A DNA stretch of 64,000 bases from Halovenus carboxidivorans (GCF_009831575.1 NZ_WUUT01000001.1:581345-645344), one strand, 5' to 3'; counted from the first letter of the stretch, positions 8,357-18,004 are shown. Program-made: numbers and translations. The notes: generated from the letters alone by a model not told the origin.

Positions 8357-9529
8357 TCATTCTTCACCCTTCTCGGCGCGTCCCCGTGTCATCAGGAACA
8401 CGCCGACGTACTCCGGAACGGTATGCACTCCCTCCTCCAGTGTAAAACTATCGCCTCCCAACTCGACGGTCCCGCCGTCGGTCACCTCGACGGTGATCTC
8501 GTGGTTCGTGAACGTCTCCGGGACGGCGTCGACCAGGGGATCGAAGTCGTCGATCTCCTCGCGCGGGACGCGACGGACGGCGAGTCCGCTCCCGCCGTGG
8601 AGGCTGCCCGGCAGACGGATCAGCCGGTTCGTGTCCGTCGACACCGGCTCGTCGATCTGGGCGTTCTCCTCGGCGACGACTTCGGTGGCGAACTGTCTGG
8701 CGAGTTGTGCGAACACGGCGTGTGCCGAGAGGTTTCCGCGCTCGATCTCGACGAACCGCTCCTGTGTGAGATTGTACGCGGCCTGGGCACGCCCCTCCCC
8801 GATCCCGTCGTACTCCTGAAGCCGTTCGAGTGCCTCCTCCTCGGGGAGATCCCGGACCTCGGACAGCACCGAGACGAGTTTGTCGTGGATCCGTCCGCCC
8901 CAACCGCCCTCGGTGGGGAGATAGCGGTTCTCCGCCGGCGTCTTCCGGCCGAGTCCGGCGACGGTCTCCTCCTCGACGAGTTCGTCGAACTCCAGGCCGA
9001 TCCCGCGGACGTAATCGACGATTTCCCGGCGCGCGTCGCTGTCGAGACGCTGGATCCCTTCGTCCCGGACGTGAACGTGATACCCACGGCTCCCGGAGAA
9101 GACGATCTGCATCTCCTCGAAGCCGAAATCCCGCTCTAGAAAGTCGAGCAGACGGAACAGGGCGTCCTTACAGTCCGCGAGCATCTCCGCGTAGCTGTCT
9201 TCCGGCGTCGTCGAGGGGAGATGATCGGCGTCGAGATCGAAGATCAGACCCGAGCGCCGCCAGCCCTTCTCGTTCATCGTCGTCGCGCCGGGGTTGTCGT
9301 AGCGGCCGGCCGAGAAGTAGACGTGTTTCGGACGTTCGCGGGCCAGGAAGTCCTCGAGCGCGCCGAGGTCGATCATGGCGTTGTGCCGGCTGTAGGTCTC
9401 TCCCGGCCCCTCGGTCCAGGGGACGTACCCCCACTCGCGCTCGTTTGCCCCCGGCGGCGGATCGATCGACTGGTTGCGGTAGTGGTCTCCGAACCGGCCG
9501 CGGAGGTACGCCTGTGTCCGCTCGTGCAC
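8357..9529 (-). CDS. priS: DNA primase small subunit PriS
   Basis: The catalytic subunit of the archaeo-eukaryotic primase, about 390 residues. The catalytic carboxylates appear in 'LIFDLDADHL' near residue 98, and the nucleotide-binding motif SGSRGYHVHV lies near residue 145. A further RLPGSLHGGSGL motif near 305 matches the family. It makes RNA/DNA primers with PriL (not in the window). Three GTG codons (9538, 9535, 9529) could start the gene; 9529 is preferred because it gives the usual 'xxERTxAYLRGRFGDHYR' beginning. It is directly followed by gins, 13 nt away, so the two are co-transcribed. A TATA-like element lies near 9550-9558. Confidence 0.92.
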   Translation of the reverse strand: MHERTQAYLRGRFGDHYRNQSIDPPPGANEREWGYVPWTEGPGETYSRHNAMIDLGALEDFLARERPKHVYFSAGRYDNPGATTMNEKGWRRSGLIFDLDADHLPSTTPEDSYAEMLADCKDALFRLLDFLERDFGFEEMQIVFSGSRGYHVHVRDEGIQRLDSDARREIVDYVRGIGLEFDELVEEETVAGLGRKTPAENRYLPTEGGWGGRIHDKLVSVLSEVRDLPEEEALERLQEYDGIGEGRAQAAYNLTQERFVEIERGNLSAHAVFAQLARQFATEVVAEENAQIDEPVSTDTNRLIRLPGSLHGGSGLAVRRVPREEIDDFDPLVDAVPETFTNHEITVEVTDGGTVELGGDSFTLEEGVHTVPEYVGVFLMTRGRAEKGEE

Positions 9530-9576
9530 GCACACCACTTGCCCGAGTACTCAAATAGGCGTTGCGCTTGGCGCAG

Positions 9577-10059
9577 TCACCGCGACAGCAGGTTCGCTAG
9601 CCGCTCGCGGATTCCGTCCTCGTCGCCGAGTTTCAGGTAGAAGGCGTCCCCGCCGTCCTCGTAGTAGTTGTCGATCCGGCGCTTGACGCGGAAGCCGAGC
9701 GAGCGGTAGAAATCCAGCGCGTCTCGGTTCGTCGTGCGCGCGTGACAGGTAACCGTTCCGTACTCGTCGGCGACGTTCGCGACGAGTCGTTTCCCAAAGC
9801 CCTGTCCGCGATACTCCTCGGCGACCGCGAGAAAGAGAATGTAGCCGTCCCGCCGCACCGCCGCGAACCCGACCAGTCGGTCGTTCGCCCGGTCAACGTA
9901 CAGATAGACAGTCGAGCGCTGATAGGCGCTCTCGAAAAAATTTCGCCGCTGTCTCAGCACCCCTTCGTTTCTCCGAATCCGCTCTTTGAGTTGCCAGGCT
10001 GCGTCGACGTGATCGTCACTACCCGGCCCCACGACATGTCGCTGGACGTTGACGCTCAC
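9577..10059 (-). CDS. GNAT family N-acetyltransferase
   Basis: A 160-residue single-domain acetyltransferase. The acetyl-CoA loop is visible as RGQGFGKRLV near residue 90, and motif B follows as 'ARTTNRDALDFYRSLGF' near residues 108-124. The substrate cannot be told. It is the first gene upstream of priS on the same strand, 47 nt away, but priS seems to have its own TATA-like element. The start is a GTG at 10059, the best option in front of the first strand. Confidence 0.85.
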   Translation of the reverse strand: MSVNVQRHVVGPGSDDHVDAAWQLKERIRRNEGVLRQRRNFFESAYQRSTVYLYVDRANDRLVGFAAVRRDGYILFLAVAEEYRGQGFGKRLVANVADEYGTVTCHARTTNRDALDFYRSLGFRVKRRIDNYYEDGGDAFYLKLGDEDGIRERLANLLSR

Positions 10060-10227
10060 TACCGCGTACTATGTGGTGGGGGAATAATAATTCTGCTGAG
10101 TGGGAGGCCGACCGCAGGGAGGCCTCGACGACGCGAACGGGGAGGAACGACCCGCGAGTGGGTCAATCGAGCGAAAGACCTCTCCGAGTGCGTGAGCAGA
10201 GGACGACCCCACGCCGTAGTCAGCCTC

Positions 10228-10419
10228 TCACCCCGAGCGGAACAGCCAGAGCCGAGCGCCGAGATAGACGATCACCAGCCCCAGCGTCAACGCGGCAGCC
10301 GTCTGGCCGCTCCGTACCGCCACGGTCAGCGCGAGAAGGTTGAGTCCGATGCCGGCGACGTAGACCCACCGTAACAGCCCGTCCGACACCGGCAGCGATC
10401 CGCCCGTCTCCTCAGCCAT
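10228..10419 (-). CDS. small two-helix membrane protein
   Basis: A 63-residue protein with two predicted membrane helices (about residues 15-36 and 40-58), starting MAEETGGSLPVSDG. Codon use is typical of the genome, and the gene fits between its neighbours without overlap. The function is unknown. The roughly 170 bp between it and the downstream acetyltransferase hold no gene that I can see. Confidence 0.65.
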   Translation of the reverse strand: MAEETGGSLPVSDGLLRWVYVAGIGLNLLALTVAVRSGQTAAALTLGLVIVYLGARLWLFRSG

Positions 10420-10515
10420 AGATGGACCAGCTCATACCCTCCGTTCGACTCGGGTAGCAAAAGTCTCTCCGTTCAAACAGAACCCATTAGCCCGTCGGCG
10501 ACCGAACTCCGGGCG

Positions 10516-10926
10516 ATGGGATACGAGCTTCGCGCCCACACCGCCGATGTCGCCGTCGAGGCGACCGGCGAGAGCCTCGGCGCGGCCTTCGGCGCGACCG
10601 CCGACGGCATGGCCGCCGCGATGGCCGAGGAATGGCCCGACGGCGGAACCCGCTACGATCTGACCGTCCGCGCGGAGCGTCCCGAGGCGCTGCTGTTCGA
10701 TTACCTCGACGAACTGATCTACGAGCGGGACGTGCGCTCCGTGTTGCCGGTCGACAACCAGGGCCGGGTCACCAGTGACGGCGACGGGTGGCGGTTCGAG
10801 GGGAGCTATCGCGGCATCGACCTCGCGGACGTGACCGCCCGCGATCTGAAAGCGATCACCTACTCGGAGATGCAAATCGAGGAGCGGGCCGACGACTGGC
10901 GGATCTACGTCGTCTTCGACGTTTGA
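10516..10926 (+). CDS. archease
   Basis: A 136-residue protein of the archease family, which activates the RtcB RNA ligase during tRNA splicing by promoting guanylylation and multiple turnover. The family N-terminus (MGYELRAHTADVAVEATG) with its metal-binding His/Asp, the central 'LLFDYLDELIYERDV', and the C-terminal 'LKAITYSEMQIEERADDWRIYVVFDV'-type ending (split here as AITYSEMQI and IYVVFDV) are all present. The length is normal. RtcB is not in the window. It is preceded by a short AT-rich start region and is probably monocistronic. Confidence 0.95.
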   Translation: MGYELRAHTADVAVEATGESLGAAFGATADGMAAAMAEEWPDGGTRYDLTVRAERPEALLFDYLDELIYERDVRSVLPVDNQGRVTSDGDGWRFEGSYRGIDLADVTARDLKAITYSEMQIEERADDWRIYVVFDV

Positions 10927-11030
10927 ACACCACGTGCGCCCTGTCCTCCCGTGCCGTGGTCAGCCACGGGCACCTATCCGACCAGACGCAACCACGCGGC
11001 TTTTGTCCGTACCGACGGTAGGAGAGACCG

Positions 11031-11270
11031 ATGTCCCAGGGAATCCTGGACCTCCTCGGCTCGATGGCGACGCTCGTGTTCGCGATTCCGCTCGCACTCG
11101 CCGGCGCGGAACTACTCGTCCGCGGTGACCTTCCCGTCGGTGTCGGGCTGATTAGCGTCGCCGCCGCGATGTTAGTCGTCGACCGGTACGTCACGACGCC
11201 TGGCGACATCCCGGCCGCGGTCGCCTCCAAAGTCGCCGAAACGGTCGCAGAACCTCCCGAGGAAGAGTAA
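11031..11270 (+). CDS. small haloarchaeal membrane protein (DUF7533-like)
   Basis: A 79-residue protein with two hydrophobic segments (about residues 12-31 and 36-52) followed by a short cytoplasmic tail ending in EEE. The opening MSQGILDLLG with two close helices is a frequent haloarchaeal small-protein pattern. No function is known. A purine-rich stretch, GGAGAGACCG, just before the ATG may act as a weak ribosome site. Confidence 0.7.
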   Translation: MSQGILDLLGSMATLVFAIPLALAGAELLVRGDLPVGVGLISVAAAMLVVDRYVTTPGDIPAAVASKVAETVAEPPEEE

Positions 11271-11449
11271 CGCCGCCCTCGGAGCGCTCAGCCGGAGACC
11301 GGCGTGAGAACGCTTTGCCCCCCGTCTATCACTCACTCCGTTGGCCTACGTTGTGATACCTATGCCAACAGCCGCCACAACCACTCAATGGCACTCGTTG
11401 CCGACAAATGCCAACAACTCTTTATTCGTACGCCTGCAAGAGAGCGGTG

Positions 11450-11677
11450 ATGTCACTCATCCAGACCTGCCTTCCTGTCGGATCCGGTCGCGGGAAGCGA
11501 CCGCTCCGCCAGCGACGGAAGGCAGTGCTCACCTGTCCCCGCTGTGCCCACACGAGTCCCTCCGACGGTGACTGGATCAGGACCGACTGTCCGCGCGGAA
11601 CCGAGATCCGCTGTCCGGACTGCGAGTGCGTGCTCACGGTTCGACCGGCGTTCGACGACAGCGATACACCGAAGTAG
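11450..11677 (+). CDS. small zinc-ribbon protein (DUF8106-like)
   Basis: A 75-residue basic-to-neutral protein with two zinc knuckles: TCPRCAH near residue 28 and 'RCPDCEC' near residue 53. Between them lies 'SPSDGDW', a pattern recurring in a haloarchaeal family of small zinc ribbons. The ATG at 11450 is used because the frame upstream to 11408 has no family resemblance. Such proteins are often nucleic-acid or protein binders, but nothing specific can be said. It is followed 21 nt later by the DUF5788 gene in the same direction. Confidence 0.65.
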   Translation: MSLIQTCLPVGSGRGKRPLRQRRKAVLTCPRCAHTSPSDGDWIRTDCPRGTEIRCPDCECVLTVRPAFDDSDTPK

Positions 11678-11698
11678 ACCAGTCACGAACACTGTATC

Positions 11699-12238
11699 GT
11701 GAGCGAGGACCCACGACCCCGGGAACACGCTACCGACAGCGACGGCGTCGCTCTCACCGACGGCGGTGACCCCGACGGCGACCCGATCCGGGAGTTCGAG
11801 CGCAAACAACTGCTCGAACGGATCGAACGCGAGAGCGCCACCGTCGGCGCGTCGATTCCGGAGGAGATCACCGTTCAGGGCAACGAGATCGATCTCCAGG
11901 AGTTCGTCTTCGAGATCCGCCGTCGGGACACCATCCCGCAGGGCGAGCGCGAGCGGGTCGAACGAGCGAAGAAGAATCTGCGACGCGAGCGACTACAGCG
12001 CAAACAGCGCATCGAAGACGGCGAGATCACCTACGAGGAGGGCGACCGACTCGCCGAGGCGATTATCGGGATCGACCGCGCGCTGAACGAACTCGAATCG
12101 CTCGGCCCGGTCGACATCGAGGCCGAGGCCCAGGCCCAGGAGGCCGCCGACCGCAAGCGATGGATGAGTTTTCTCAGAAAGGCGCTCGGTCACGCCGACG
12201 ACGACAGCGGTCACGGGGTCTCCGGCCGCGGACGCTGA
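11699..12238 (+). CDS. DUF5788 family protein
   Basis: A 179-residue highly charged, mostly helical soluble protein with the haloarchaeal DUF5788 pattern: 'EFERKQLLERIERESATVGA', then 'EFVFEIRRRDTIP', 'ERAKKNLRRERLQRKQRI', and the tail 'ADRKRWMSFLRKALG'. The strongly alternating charges from about residue 85 to 130 suggest a coiled coil. The role is unknown. It starts with GTG at 11699. Its stop is 1 nt from the convergent hydrolase gene. Confidence 0.85.
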   Translation: MSEDPRPREHATDSDGVALTDGGDPDGDPIREFERKQLLERIERESATVGASIPEEITVQGNEIDLQEFVFEIRRRDTIPQGERERVERAKKNLRRERLQRKQRIEDGEITYEEGDRLAEAIIGIDRALNELESLGPVDIEAEAQAQEAADRKRWMSFLRKALGHADDDSGHGVSGRGR

Positions 12239-12239
12239 C

Positions 12240-12899
12240 TTACTCGACGAGAGACTCGACCATCCCGCCGACGTATTCGAGTTCGTCCCGGTTGACTCCG
12301 TGGCCCATCCCCTCGTAGATCCGGGTCTCGATGTCCCCGTTCAGGTTTTCGAGCACCGTCGCAGTCGTGTGGACGCGCTCCTCGGGGATGTGCGGGTCCA
12401 CGTCGCTACAGCCGAGAAAGCCCGGTGTCCCGTCGAGGTCACCCTCGTACTCGTCGGTATCGATCGTCTCGCCGATCAGCCCGCCGCTGAACCCGACCAC
12501 GCCGCCGTAGCGGGTCGGGTTCCGGGCGACGAACTCCGTCGCGAGACAGGCCCCCTGCGAGAACCCCAGGACGATGACCTGCTCCGTGTCGATCCCGGCC
12601 TCGTTGGCGCGGTCGATCGCCGCCTGGATGGCGTCGAGCCCGGAACTCCGTCCGGGTTCGTTGCGCTCGACCGGCGCCGTGAAGGGGTTCGGATACCAGG
12701 TGTTGCCGGCCGCCTGCGGGGCCAACAGCGCCAGCCCCTCCCGGTGAAACTCCAGTCCGGTCTGTGCGATGCTTCGGGCGGTCGCCCCCCGACCGTGCAG
12801 CAGAATCGCCGCCGCCGAGGCGTCGGCGAGATCCGTCCCCGCCGCGACGAGTTGCTGGTCGCCGTGTGGGTCGTCCTGATTGCGGTGTGGATTACGCAT
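12240..12899 (-). CDS. alpha/beta hydrolase (phospholipase/carboxylesterase type)
   Basis: A 219-residue cytoplasmic serine hydrolase. The oxyanion 'LLHGRGATA' lies near residue 34, the nucleophile elbow GFSQGACLA near residue 118, an Asp in 'CSDVDPHIP' near 168, and the catalytic His in 'MGHGVN' near 203, so the triad is complete. Families of this size hydrolyse short-chain esters or lysophospholipids; the true substrate is not predictable. The ATG at 12899 is chosen; upstream sequence in frame is unlike the family and would run into the preceding intergenic region. Confidence 0.85.
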   Translation of the reverse strand: MRNPHRNQDDPHGDQQLVAAGTDLADASAAAILLHGRGATARSIAQTGLEFHREGLALLAPQAAGNTWYPNPFTAPVERNEPGRSSGLDAIQAAIDRANEAGIDTEQVIVLGFSQGACLATEFVARNPTRYGGVVGFSGGLIGETIDTDEYEGDLDGTPGFLGCSDVDPHIPEERVHTTATVLENLNGDIETRIYEGMGHGVNRDELEYVGGMVESLVE

Positions 12900-12983
12900 T
12901 CGTTGCTTCAATACGGTCGCCGGCCGGATAAGTGCCGCCGCGACGGTCCCCCAACCAGGTAACCCTCCCGCCACCACGGCAGG

Positions 12984-13403
12984 TCAGGCCTTCCCGACCG
13001 CGGTCAGAAGCGAGAGAAAGAGCAGCATCGGGATCTGACAGAACAGCACGGCGACGAGCAGGAGATCGAACGACAGCCCCATCTCGAACCGAAAGACGAC
13101 CTCGGGAACGAGCCACCAGGCAGTCGCCGCGAGCAGAAACGACAGCGCGACGACCGCCGAGGGCACATCGGTCGGGGCGGTCAGAAACTGGTTGTACCGG
13201 TTGACGCCCTCCCGGGCGACGACCAACCCCGTGAGCACGACGAGGGCGACAGTACCCAGTACGGCGACGGCGACGACGTCGATCGGCGCGAGTCGCGCTC
13301 GGATCTCGGACAGCACACCCCGGTTGAACACCAGAAACGGCGGCAGCGAGAAGAACAGGTACAGTGTGGTGAACACCACGATATCTCCGTACTGTCGGTT
13401 CAT
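12984..13403 (-). CDS. membrane protein of unknown function
   Basis: A 139-residue protein with four predicted membrane helices (about 8-27, 42-66, 82-101 and 112-133). The first is preceded by MNRQYGDI. No family is recognised; no charged active-site motifs appear in the helices. The frame can be extended upstream beyond the ATG at 13403, but that part overlaps the divergent DUF1684 gene and reads as low-complexity noise, so the short form is kept. It lies divergent from DUF1684 with an 88-bp shared promoter region. Confidence 0.65.
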   Translation of the reverse strand: MNRQYGDIVVFTTLYLFFSLPPFLVFNRGVLSEIRARLAPIDVVAVAVLGTVALVVLTGLVVAREGVNRYNQFLTAPTDVPSAVVALSFLLAATAWWLVPEVVFRFEMGLSFDLLLVAVLFCQIPMLLFLSLLTAVGKA

Positions 13404-13491
13404 GCCACTCTTTGATGCGAACTGATGATGTATGTTTTGGCTGCCAATCTCGATCCACTGCACTGATACCGCCGAGACCCCTACGGTCGGT

Positions 13492-14046
13492 ATGACCGAC
13501 ACTCTGCCGACCGACGACTGGGCCGACCGTCTCCGGGAGAACCGCGAGGAGAAAGACCGGTTCTTCTCGGAGCACCCGCAGTCACCGATCCCCCCGGAGC
13601 GACGGGAGGGGTTCGACGGGCTGGCGTACTTCGATCCCGATCCCGAGTACCGCGTCGAGGCGACCGTCACCGTCTTCGAGGATCCCGACGAGATCGACTT
13701 CGAGACCTCCGACGGCCGGACGATCACCTACCGCCGACCGTTCCGCTTCAGTTTCGAGATCGACGGCGACAGCTACGAACTCAGCGGCTACCGCCAGGAA
13801 CCCAGCGACCCGATCTTCGTCCCGTTCCGGGACAAGACGACCGGCCAGCAGAGCTACAAGGACGGCCGGTACATGGAACTCGAACCCGAGGAGGAGCTAT
13901 CCGACGGGATGACTATCGAGATCGATTTCAACCTCGCGTACTCGCCGTTTTGCGCCTACAGCGAGACGTTCTCGTGTCCGCTCCCGCCCGAGGAAAACTG
14001 GCTCGACACCACCATCCCCGCGGGCGAGCGAACGCCCCCGCTGTGA
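13492..14046 (+). CDS. DUF1684 family protein
   Basis: A 184-residue soluble protein of the DUF1684 family. Typical motifs are 'ENREEKDRFFSEHPQSPI' near residue 18, 'GLAYFDPDPEYRV' near 43, 'FVPFRDKTTGQQSYKDGRYME' near 110 (split as FVPFRDKTTG and YKDGRY), and the end 'DFNLAYSPFCAY...CPLPPEENW'. The family is widespread in bacteria and haloarchaea and has no proven role. The ATG at 13492 is chosen over a frame start 60 nt upstream because the family homology begins with MTDTLPT. Confidence 0.88.
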   Translation: MTDTLPTDDWADRLRENREEKDRFFSEHPQSPIPPERREGFDGLAYFDPDPEYRVEATVTVFEDPDEIDFETSDGRTITYRRPFRFSFEIDGDSYELSGYRQEPSDPIFVPFRDKTTGQQSYKDGRYMELEPEEELSDGMTIEIDFNLAYSPFCAYSETFSCPLPPEENWLDTTIPAGERTPPL

Positions 14047-14101
14047 TCGCCCCGTGAGATGGGAACCGGTCGTGTCCAACGTGCTCGACGGGTGGACGTA
14101 G

Positions 14102-14587
14102 ATGGACGGAGTCCGACTCCGCTCGGCAGAACCCGCCGACGCTTCGACCGTCCTCGCTATCAAGCAGGCGGCGATCGACGGCATCGACAGCCCCGCCTAC
14201 ACCGACGCACAGATCGCGGCGTGGCGGCCGGACGACGACGTGACCGCCGACTTTCGCCGGGCGATCCGGAGCGACCGCTTCGAGACGCTGCTCGCCGAGA
14301 TCGACGGCGTCGCGGCCGGCTACGCCGTACTCAACGCCGAACGCGACCGGATCGATGCGGTGTTTGTCCGCCCCGAGTTCGCCGGAGGAGGGGTCGCCTC
14401 GTCGCTTGTCTCACAGCTCGAATCCCGAGCCCGCGTTCGGGGGGCCACGGCGCTCACACTCGTCTCCTCGCTCAATGCGGGGCCGTTCTACGAGTCGCTG
14501 CAGTACCGCGAGTCCGGCCGACAGACCCGATCCATCGACGGCACCGAGGTCGAGTTTGCGGTCATGCGGAAGAGCCTCGACGGCTGA
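14102..14587 (+). CDS. GNAT family N-acetyltransferase
   Basis: A 161-residue acetyltransferase. Motif A is somewhat unusual: 'VFVRPEFAGGGVASSLVSQLE' has FAGGGVA in place of the common R/QxxGxG/A (split here: FVRPEFAGGG, VASSLVSQ). 'SSLNAGPFYESLQY' near residue 125 is motif B. N-terminal 'VRLRSAEPADASTV' is typical. The substrate is unknown. The gene lies 61 nt upstream of a histidine kinase in the same direction. Confidence 0.82.
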   Translation: MDGVRLRSAEPADASTVLAIKQAAIDGIDSPAYTDAQIAAWRPDDDVTADFRRAIRSDRFETLLAEIDGVAAGYAVLNAERDRIDAVFVRPEFAGGGVASSLVSQLESRARVRGATALTLVSSLNAGPFYESLQYRESGRQTRSIDGTEVEFAVMRKSLDG

Positions 14588-14647
14588 GCCGTCCCGACGC
14601 TTCACCCAAAGATTCAGAAGCTCTCTCCCCGTTGTGCCTGTCATCCG

Positions 14648-16540
14648 ATGACCGACCGCTCCTTCGATCCGCTGTCCGTCCTGTACGTCGGGGGAGACGA
14701 ACGCGACGCCGAACGCCTGGCGAGGGGGCTCGAAGCGGCCGTCCCGGCGTTCGATGTCACGACCGTCCAATCCGGGGACGAGGCCGTCGAGTACGTCCGA
14801 ACCACCCACGTCAACTGTGTCGTCTCGCGCCAGCAGTTGCCGGGATCGGACGACGGGATCGCACTACAGCAGACGCTCACCGATCAGGGGATCTGGCTGC
14901 CGTTCGTACTCGTCCCGGACGAATCGGTCGATGTCGCCGCCCGCGCTGTCGAAGCCGGTGTCGACCGCTACTGCGTGTGGACGACCGTCGAGGAGACGGT
15001 CGACTCGCTCGCTTCTGTCATCGAGGACGCCGTGGCGGAGTCGCCACCCCAGGTCGATCTCCTCGACCGGATGAACGACGCCTTCGTCGCCGTCGACGAC
15101 CGCTGGCGGTTCACCTACCTCAACAGCCGGGGACACGAGATTCTCACCGAGGCACTGGAGGACGATCCGTCAATCTCGGAGATTCGGGGGCGCTCGCTCT
15201 GGGAGACCGCTCCCGGAATCGTCGGCACCTCCTTCGAGGAGCACTGCCGTGCAGCGATGGAGAGCCAGCGCCAGCGGTCGTTCGAGAGCTACTACGACCG
15301 GATCGACCGCTGGTTCGACGTGCGCCTGTTCCCCTCTCCGGCGGGTCTGTCGATCTACTTCTACGAGATCACCGACCGCCGCGAGTACGAACAGACCCTC
15401 GAACACCGCGAAGAGGTGTTGCGGCAGATCTACCGCATCATCGCGGATACAGACTGCACCTTCGAGGCGAAAGTCGAACGGCTTCTCGACCTCGGCCGCG
15501 CGGAACTGGGCATGGAATACGGCACCCTCTCGCGGGTCGAGGGGACGGAGTACACGCTGTCGGTTGTCGCCGGCCCGGACCACGACGTGATCGCCCCCGG
15601 CGGGACCGTCGACCTCGCGGAGACGAACTGCGAACGCGTCGTCGAGACCGAGTCACACCTCGCGCTACCCAGCGTCGCCGAGGACGCCCCGGAACTCACG
15701 GACAGACTCGTCTACGAACTCGGTGTCGAGAGCTATCTGGGCGCTCCGATCTTCGTGGACGAGGAGGTCGACGGCACCTTCTGTTTCTACGACTTCGAGC
15801 CGCGCTCGGAGCCGTTCTCGCAGTGGGAACTGACTCTCGTCGACCTCATGGGCAGTTGGGTCAGCTACGAGCGGGCGCGCGAACGACAGCGGGTCGCTCT
15901 CGAACGCGAGCGCGACCGCCTCGACGCCGTCGCCGGGACGCTCTCGCACGACCTCCGAAACCCGCTGACGACCGCGAACCTCCGGCTCGAACTCGTCGCC
16001 GAGGAGTGCAACAGCGAGCATCTGGCCGAACTCGAAACGGCGCTGGAACGGATCGACACCCTCGTCGACGACGTGCTCTCGATGGCGCGACTGGGGCCCG
16101 ACGCACTCGATCTGACGACGGTCCAACTCGACGTACTCGCGAACCGGGCCTGGGAGACCGCGGGCGCGCCTGAGGGCACGCTCCGGACCGCGGACGGACT
16201 CGGGACGGTCGTCGCCGACGAGGGGGCACTCCAACAACTGCTCGAAAACCTGTTCGCGAACGCGGTCGAACACGGCGCTCCCGAGGACGGTGATCTCCTC
16301 GTCCGGGTCGGCCCGCTGGACGAAGGGGCGGGGTTCTACGTCGCGGACAACGGTCCCGGTATCCCGGCGGACGAACGGGAGGAGATCTTCGAGCGGGGCT
16401 ACTCCACTCGGTCGGACGGAACCGGGTTCGGTCTCGCAATCGTCGGCCGGATCGTCGACGCCCACGACGCCGAAATATCCGTCACCGAGGCCGAAACCGG
16501 CGGCGCACGCTTCGAGATCAGCGGTCTCCCGAGCCGGTAG
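14648..16540 (+). CDS. sensor histidine kinase with pseudo-receiver, PAS and GAF domains
   Basis: A 630-residue soluble kinase with no membrane helices. Order: receiver-like domain (about 8-125), PAS (about 135-260), GAF (about 275-420), DHp helices with the phosphoacceptor His in SHDLRNPL (about 436), and HATPase with N-box ENLFANAVEH, G1 DNGPGIP and G2 GTGFGLAIV. The receiver has lost the phosphoacceptor: where 'CVVSDYDLPG' is usual, it reads CVVSRQQLPG, so it probably cannot be phosphorylated in the normal way. No response regulator gene is adjacent. It probably senses a cytoplasmic ligand or redox state. It ends 3 nt from the convergent tgtA. Confidence 0.93.
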   Translation: MTDRSFDPLSVLYVGGDERDAERLARGLEAAVPAFDVTTVQSGDEAVEYVRTTHVNCVVSRQQLPGSDDGIALQQTLTDQGIWLPFVLVPDESVDVAARAVEAGVDRYCVWTTVEETVDSLASVIEDAVAESPPQVDLLDRMNDAFVAVDDRWRFTYLNSRGHEILTEALEDDPSISEIRGRSLWETAPGIVGTSFEEHCRAAMESQRQRSFESYYDRIDRWFDVRLFPSPAGLSIYFYEITDRREYEQTLEHREEVLRQIYRIIADTDCTFEAKVERLLDLGRAELGMEYGTLSRVEGTEYTLSVVAGPDHDVIAPGGTVDLAETNCERVVETESHLALPSVAEDAPELTDRLVYELGVESYLGAPIFVDEEVDGTFCFYDFEPRSEPFSQWELTLVDLMGSWVSYERARERQRVALERERDRLDAVAGTLSHDLRNPLTTANLRLELVAEECNSEHLAELETALERIDTLVDDVLSMARLGPDALDLTTVQLDVLANRAWETAGAPEGTLRTADGLGTVVADEGALQQLLENLFANAVEHGAPEDGDLLVRVGPLDEGAGFYVADNGPGIPADEREEIFERGYSTRSDGTGFGLAIVGRIVDAHDAEISVTEAETGGARFEISGLPSR

Positions 16541-16543
16541 CGT

Positions 16544-18004
16544 TTACTCCCCACCGAGCAGGCGGATCGAAACGTCCCCCGGGAGGCTGGCTAACACGTC
16601 TTCGGGCCAGCCGTCGTGGACGACGGTGATCGCGGTATCGGGGTTGGCCGCCGCGAGTCGGTTGACGCCGCGAACGGCGGCCGCGTAGGCGGGCCGCTCC
16701 AGGCTGTCCGGCCGTGCTGCGGTGAGCGGATACACGTCCGACAGCGCCGGCGGCACCGGTCCGAACGGCGCGACGAGCCGCCAGCCGTCCTCGCCCGGCG
16801 ACCCGACGCTCAGCCGCAGTCGGTCGGGCGCATCGAGGCGGCCGAGGCGTTCGTGGTGGCGTCGCACCTCCGGGCGGCGGGCGCTCTCGCCGGAGACGTA
16901 GAAGAACGCGTCTTTCGCGACCGGGTCGGTCCGACGGAGCTGGTCGGCGTAGTGTAACAGCGTCCGGTAGCCGTCGAGCATCGCGGGGTGGCCGCGCGCC
17001 CGCGCGTCGACGAGTTCGAGCAGGTTGCCGCCGCGGATCGCCTGTCTGACCCGCCGTATCTCTCCGAAACTCACGGCGAGGTTGTGCTCGGCCAGCAGCC
17101 GGTGACGCTCCGTCTCCCCGGCCTGTCGCAGTTCCTCGGGCGTGTGCGACAGACAGACCGAACACTCGCAGGGGAAGTGTTCGAGTTCGTCGAGATGCTC
17201 CGTCCCGCGGACGGTGAGATAGCGCCCGTCGCGGGCGTACAGCGCGTAAGCGGCGGAGTCGAACAGATCACAGCCCATCGCGGCCGCGAGCGCGAACATC
17301 ATCGGGTGGCCCGCGCCGAACAGGTGGACCGGCGCGTCCTCGCCGAGGCCGCGCTTGGCCGCCGCGACGACGTGAACCAGGTCGTCGAAGCGGTACTCGT
17401 TCATCAGCGGCACCATCGCTCCGATGGGGAACAGATCGAGGTCGGTTCCGTACGCTTCCCGGGCGGCCCGCTGGCGGATATCGAGATGTGTCGACCCCTG
17501 GATCGGCGCGGTGACGAGCATCTCCCCGGTGTCGACGGTCTCGGCCAGTTCGATGCGTTCCTGTGTGGTTCGCTGCTCCTCGGCGGCCTGCTCGCGAGGG
17601 ACATCCGGCGGCGTCGGAATGTCGATCGGCGTGCCGATATCCGAGCCGATCTCGCGCTGGAACTCCAGGATCTCCTCGGTCGTCACGTCGATTTCGCCGT
17701 ACTCCGAGAGCTGAAAGGATCCGGAGTCGGTCATAATCGCCCCGGAGAAATCGAGCAGGTCGTGCAGTCCGCCCTCGAGGGCCGGTTCGCGGAGTTCGTC
17801 GCTGCCGTGCAGGACGTAGCTGTTCGTGATCAGGATCTCCGCGCCGAACTGCGATTCGAGTTCGGCCGGCGGCACCGTCTGCACGTGGGGGTTGACCACC
17901 GGCAACAGCGCCGGCGTCTGGATCGTCGTTCCCGCTCGCGGCACCTCCAGGCGGCCGAGCCGTCCCGCCGCGTCGTACTGCTCGACCTCGAATAGCTCGC
18001 TCAT
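16544..18004 (-). CDS. tgtA: archaeosine tRNA-guanine transglycosylase
   Basis: A 486-residue enzyme that swaps guanine 15 of archaeal tRNA for preQ0, the first step in archaeosine formation. The catalytic region has [16 protein letters not shown] (about residues 89-104), and '[15 protein letters not shown]' lies near 198. The zinc site is CECSVC near residue 285 with a later His. The C-terminal third is degenerate compared with longer archaeal homologues that carry a PUA domain. The ATG at 18004 is chosen; an upstream codon would overlap the preceding gene. It is the last gene of a run polX, Mut7-C, DUF5797, tgtA. The partner ArcS is not in the window. Confidence 0.93.
   Translation of the reverse strand: MSELFEVEQYDAAGRLGRLEVPRAGTTIQTPALLPVVNPHVQTVPPAELESQFGAEILITNSYVLHGSDELREPALEGGLHDLLDFSGAIMTDSGSFQLSEYGEIDVTTEEILEFQREIGSDIGTPIDIPTPPDVPREQAAEEQRTTQERIELAETVDTGEMLVTAPIQGSTHLDIRQRAAREAYGTDLDLFPIGAMVPLMNEYRFDDLVHVVAAAKRGLGEDAPVHLFGAGHPMMFALAAAMGCDLFDSAAYALYARDGRYLTVRGTEHLDELEHFPCECSVCLSHTPEELRQAGETERHRLLAEHNLAVSFGEIRRVRQAIRGGNLLELVDARARGHPAMLDGYRTLLHYADQLRRTDPVAKDAFFYVSGESARRPEVRRHHERLGRLDAPDRLRLSVGSPGEDGWRLVAPFGPVPPALSDVYPLTAARPDSLERPAYAAAVRGVNRLAAANPDTAITVVHDGWPEDVLASLPGDVSIRLLGGE

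Noticed and set aside
14059-16173. A 704-codon Arg/Pro-rich frame over the GNAT and first kinase
   Set aside because: Shifted frame of real genes; composition typical of high-GC shadow reading.
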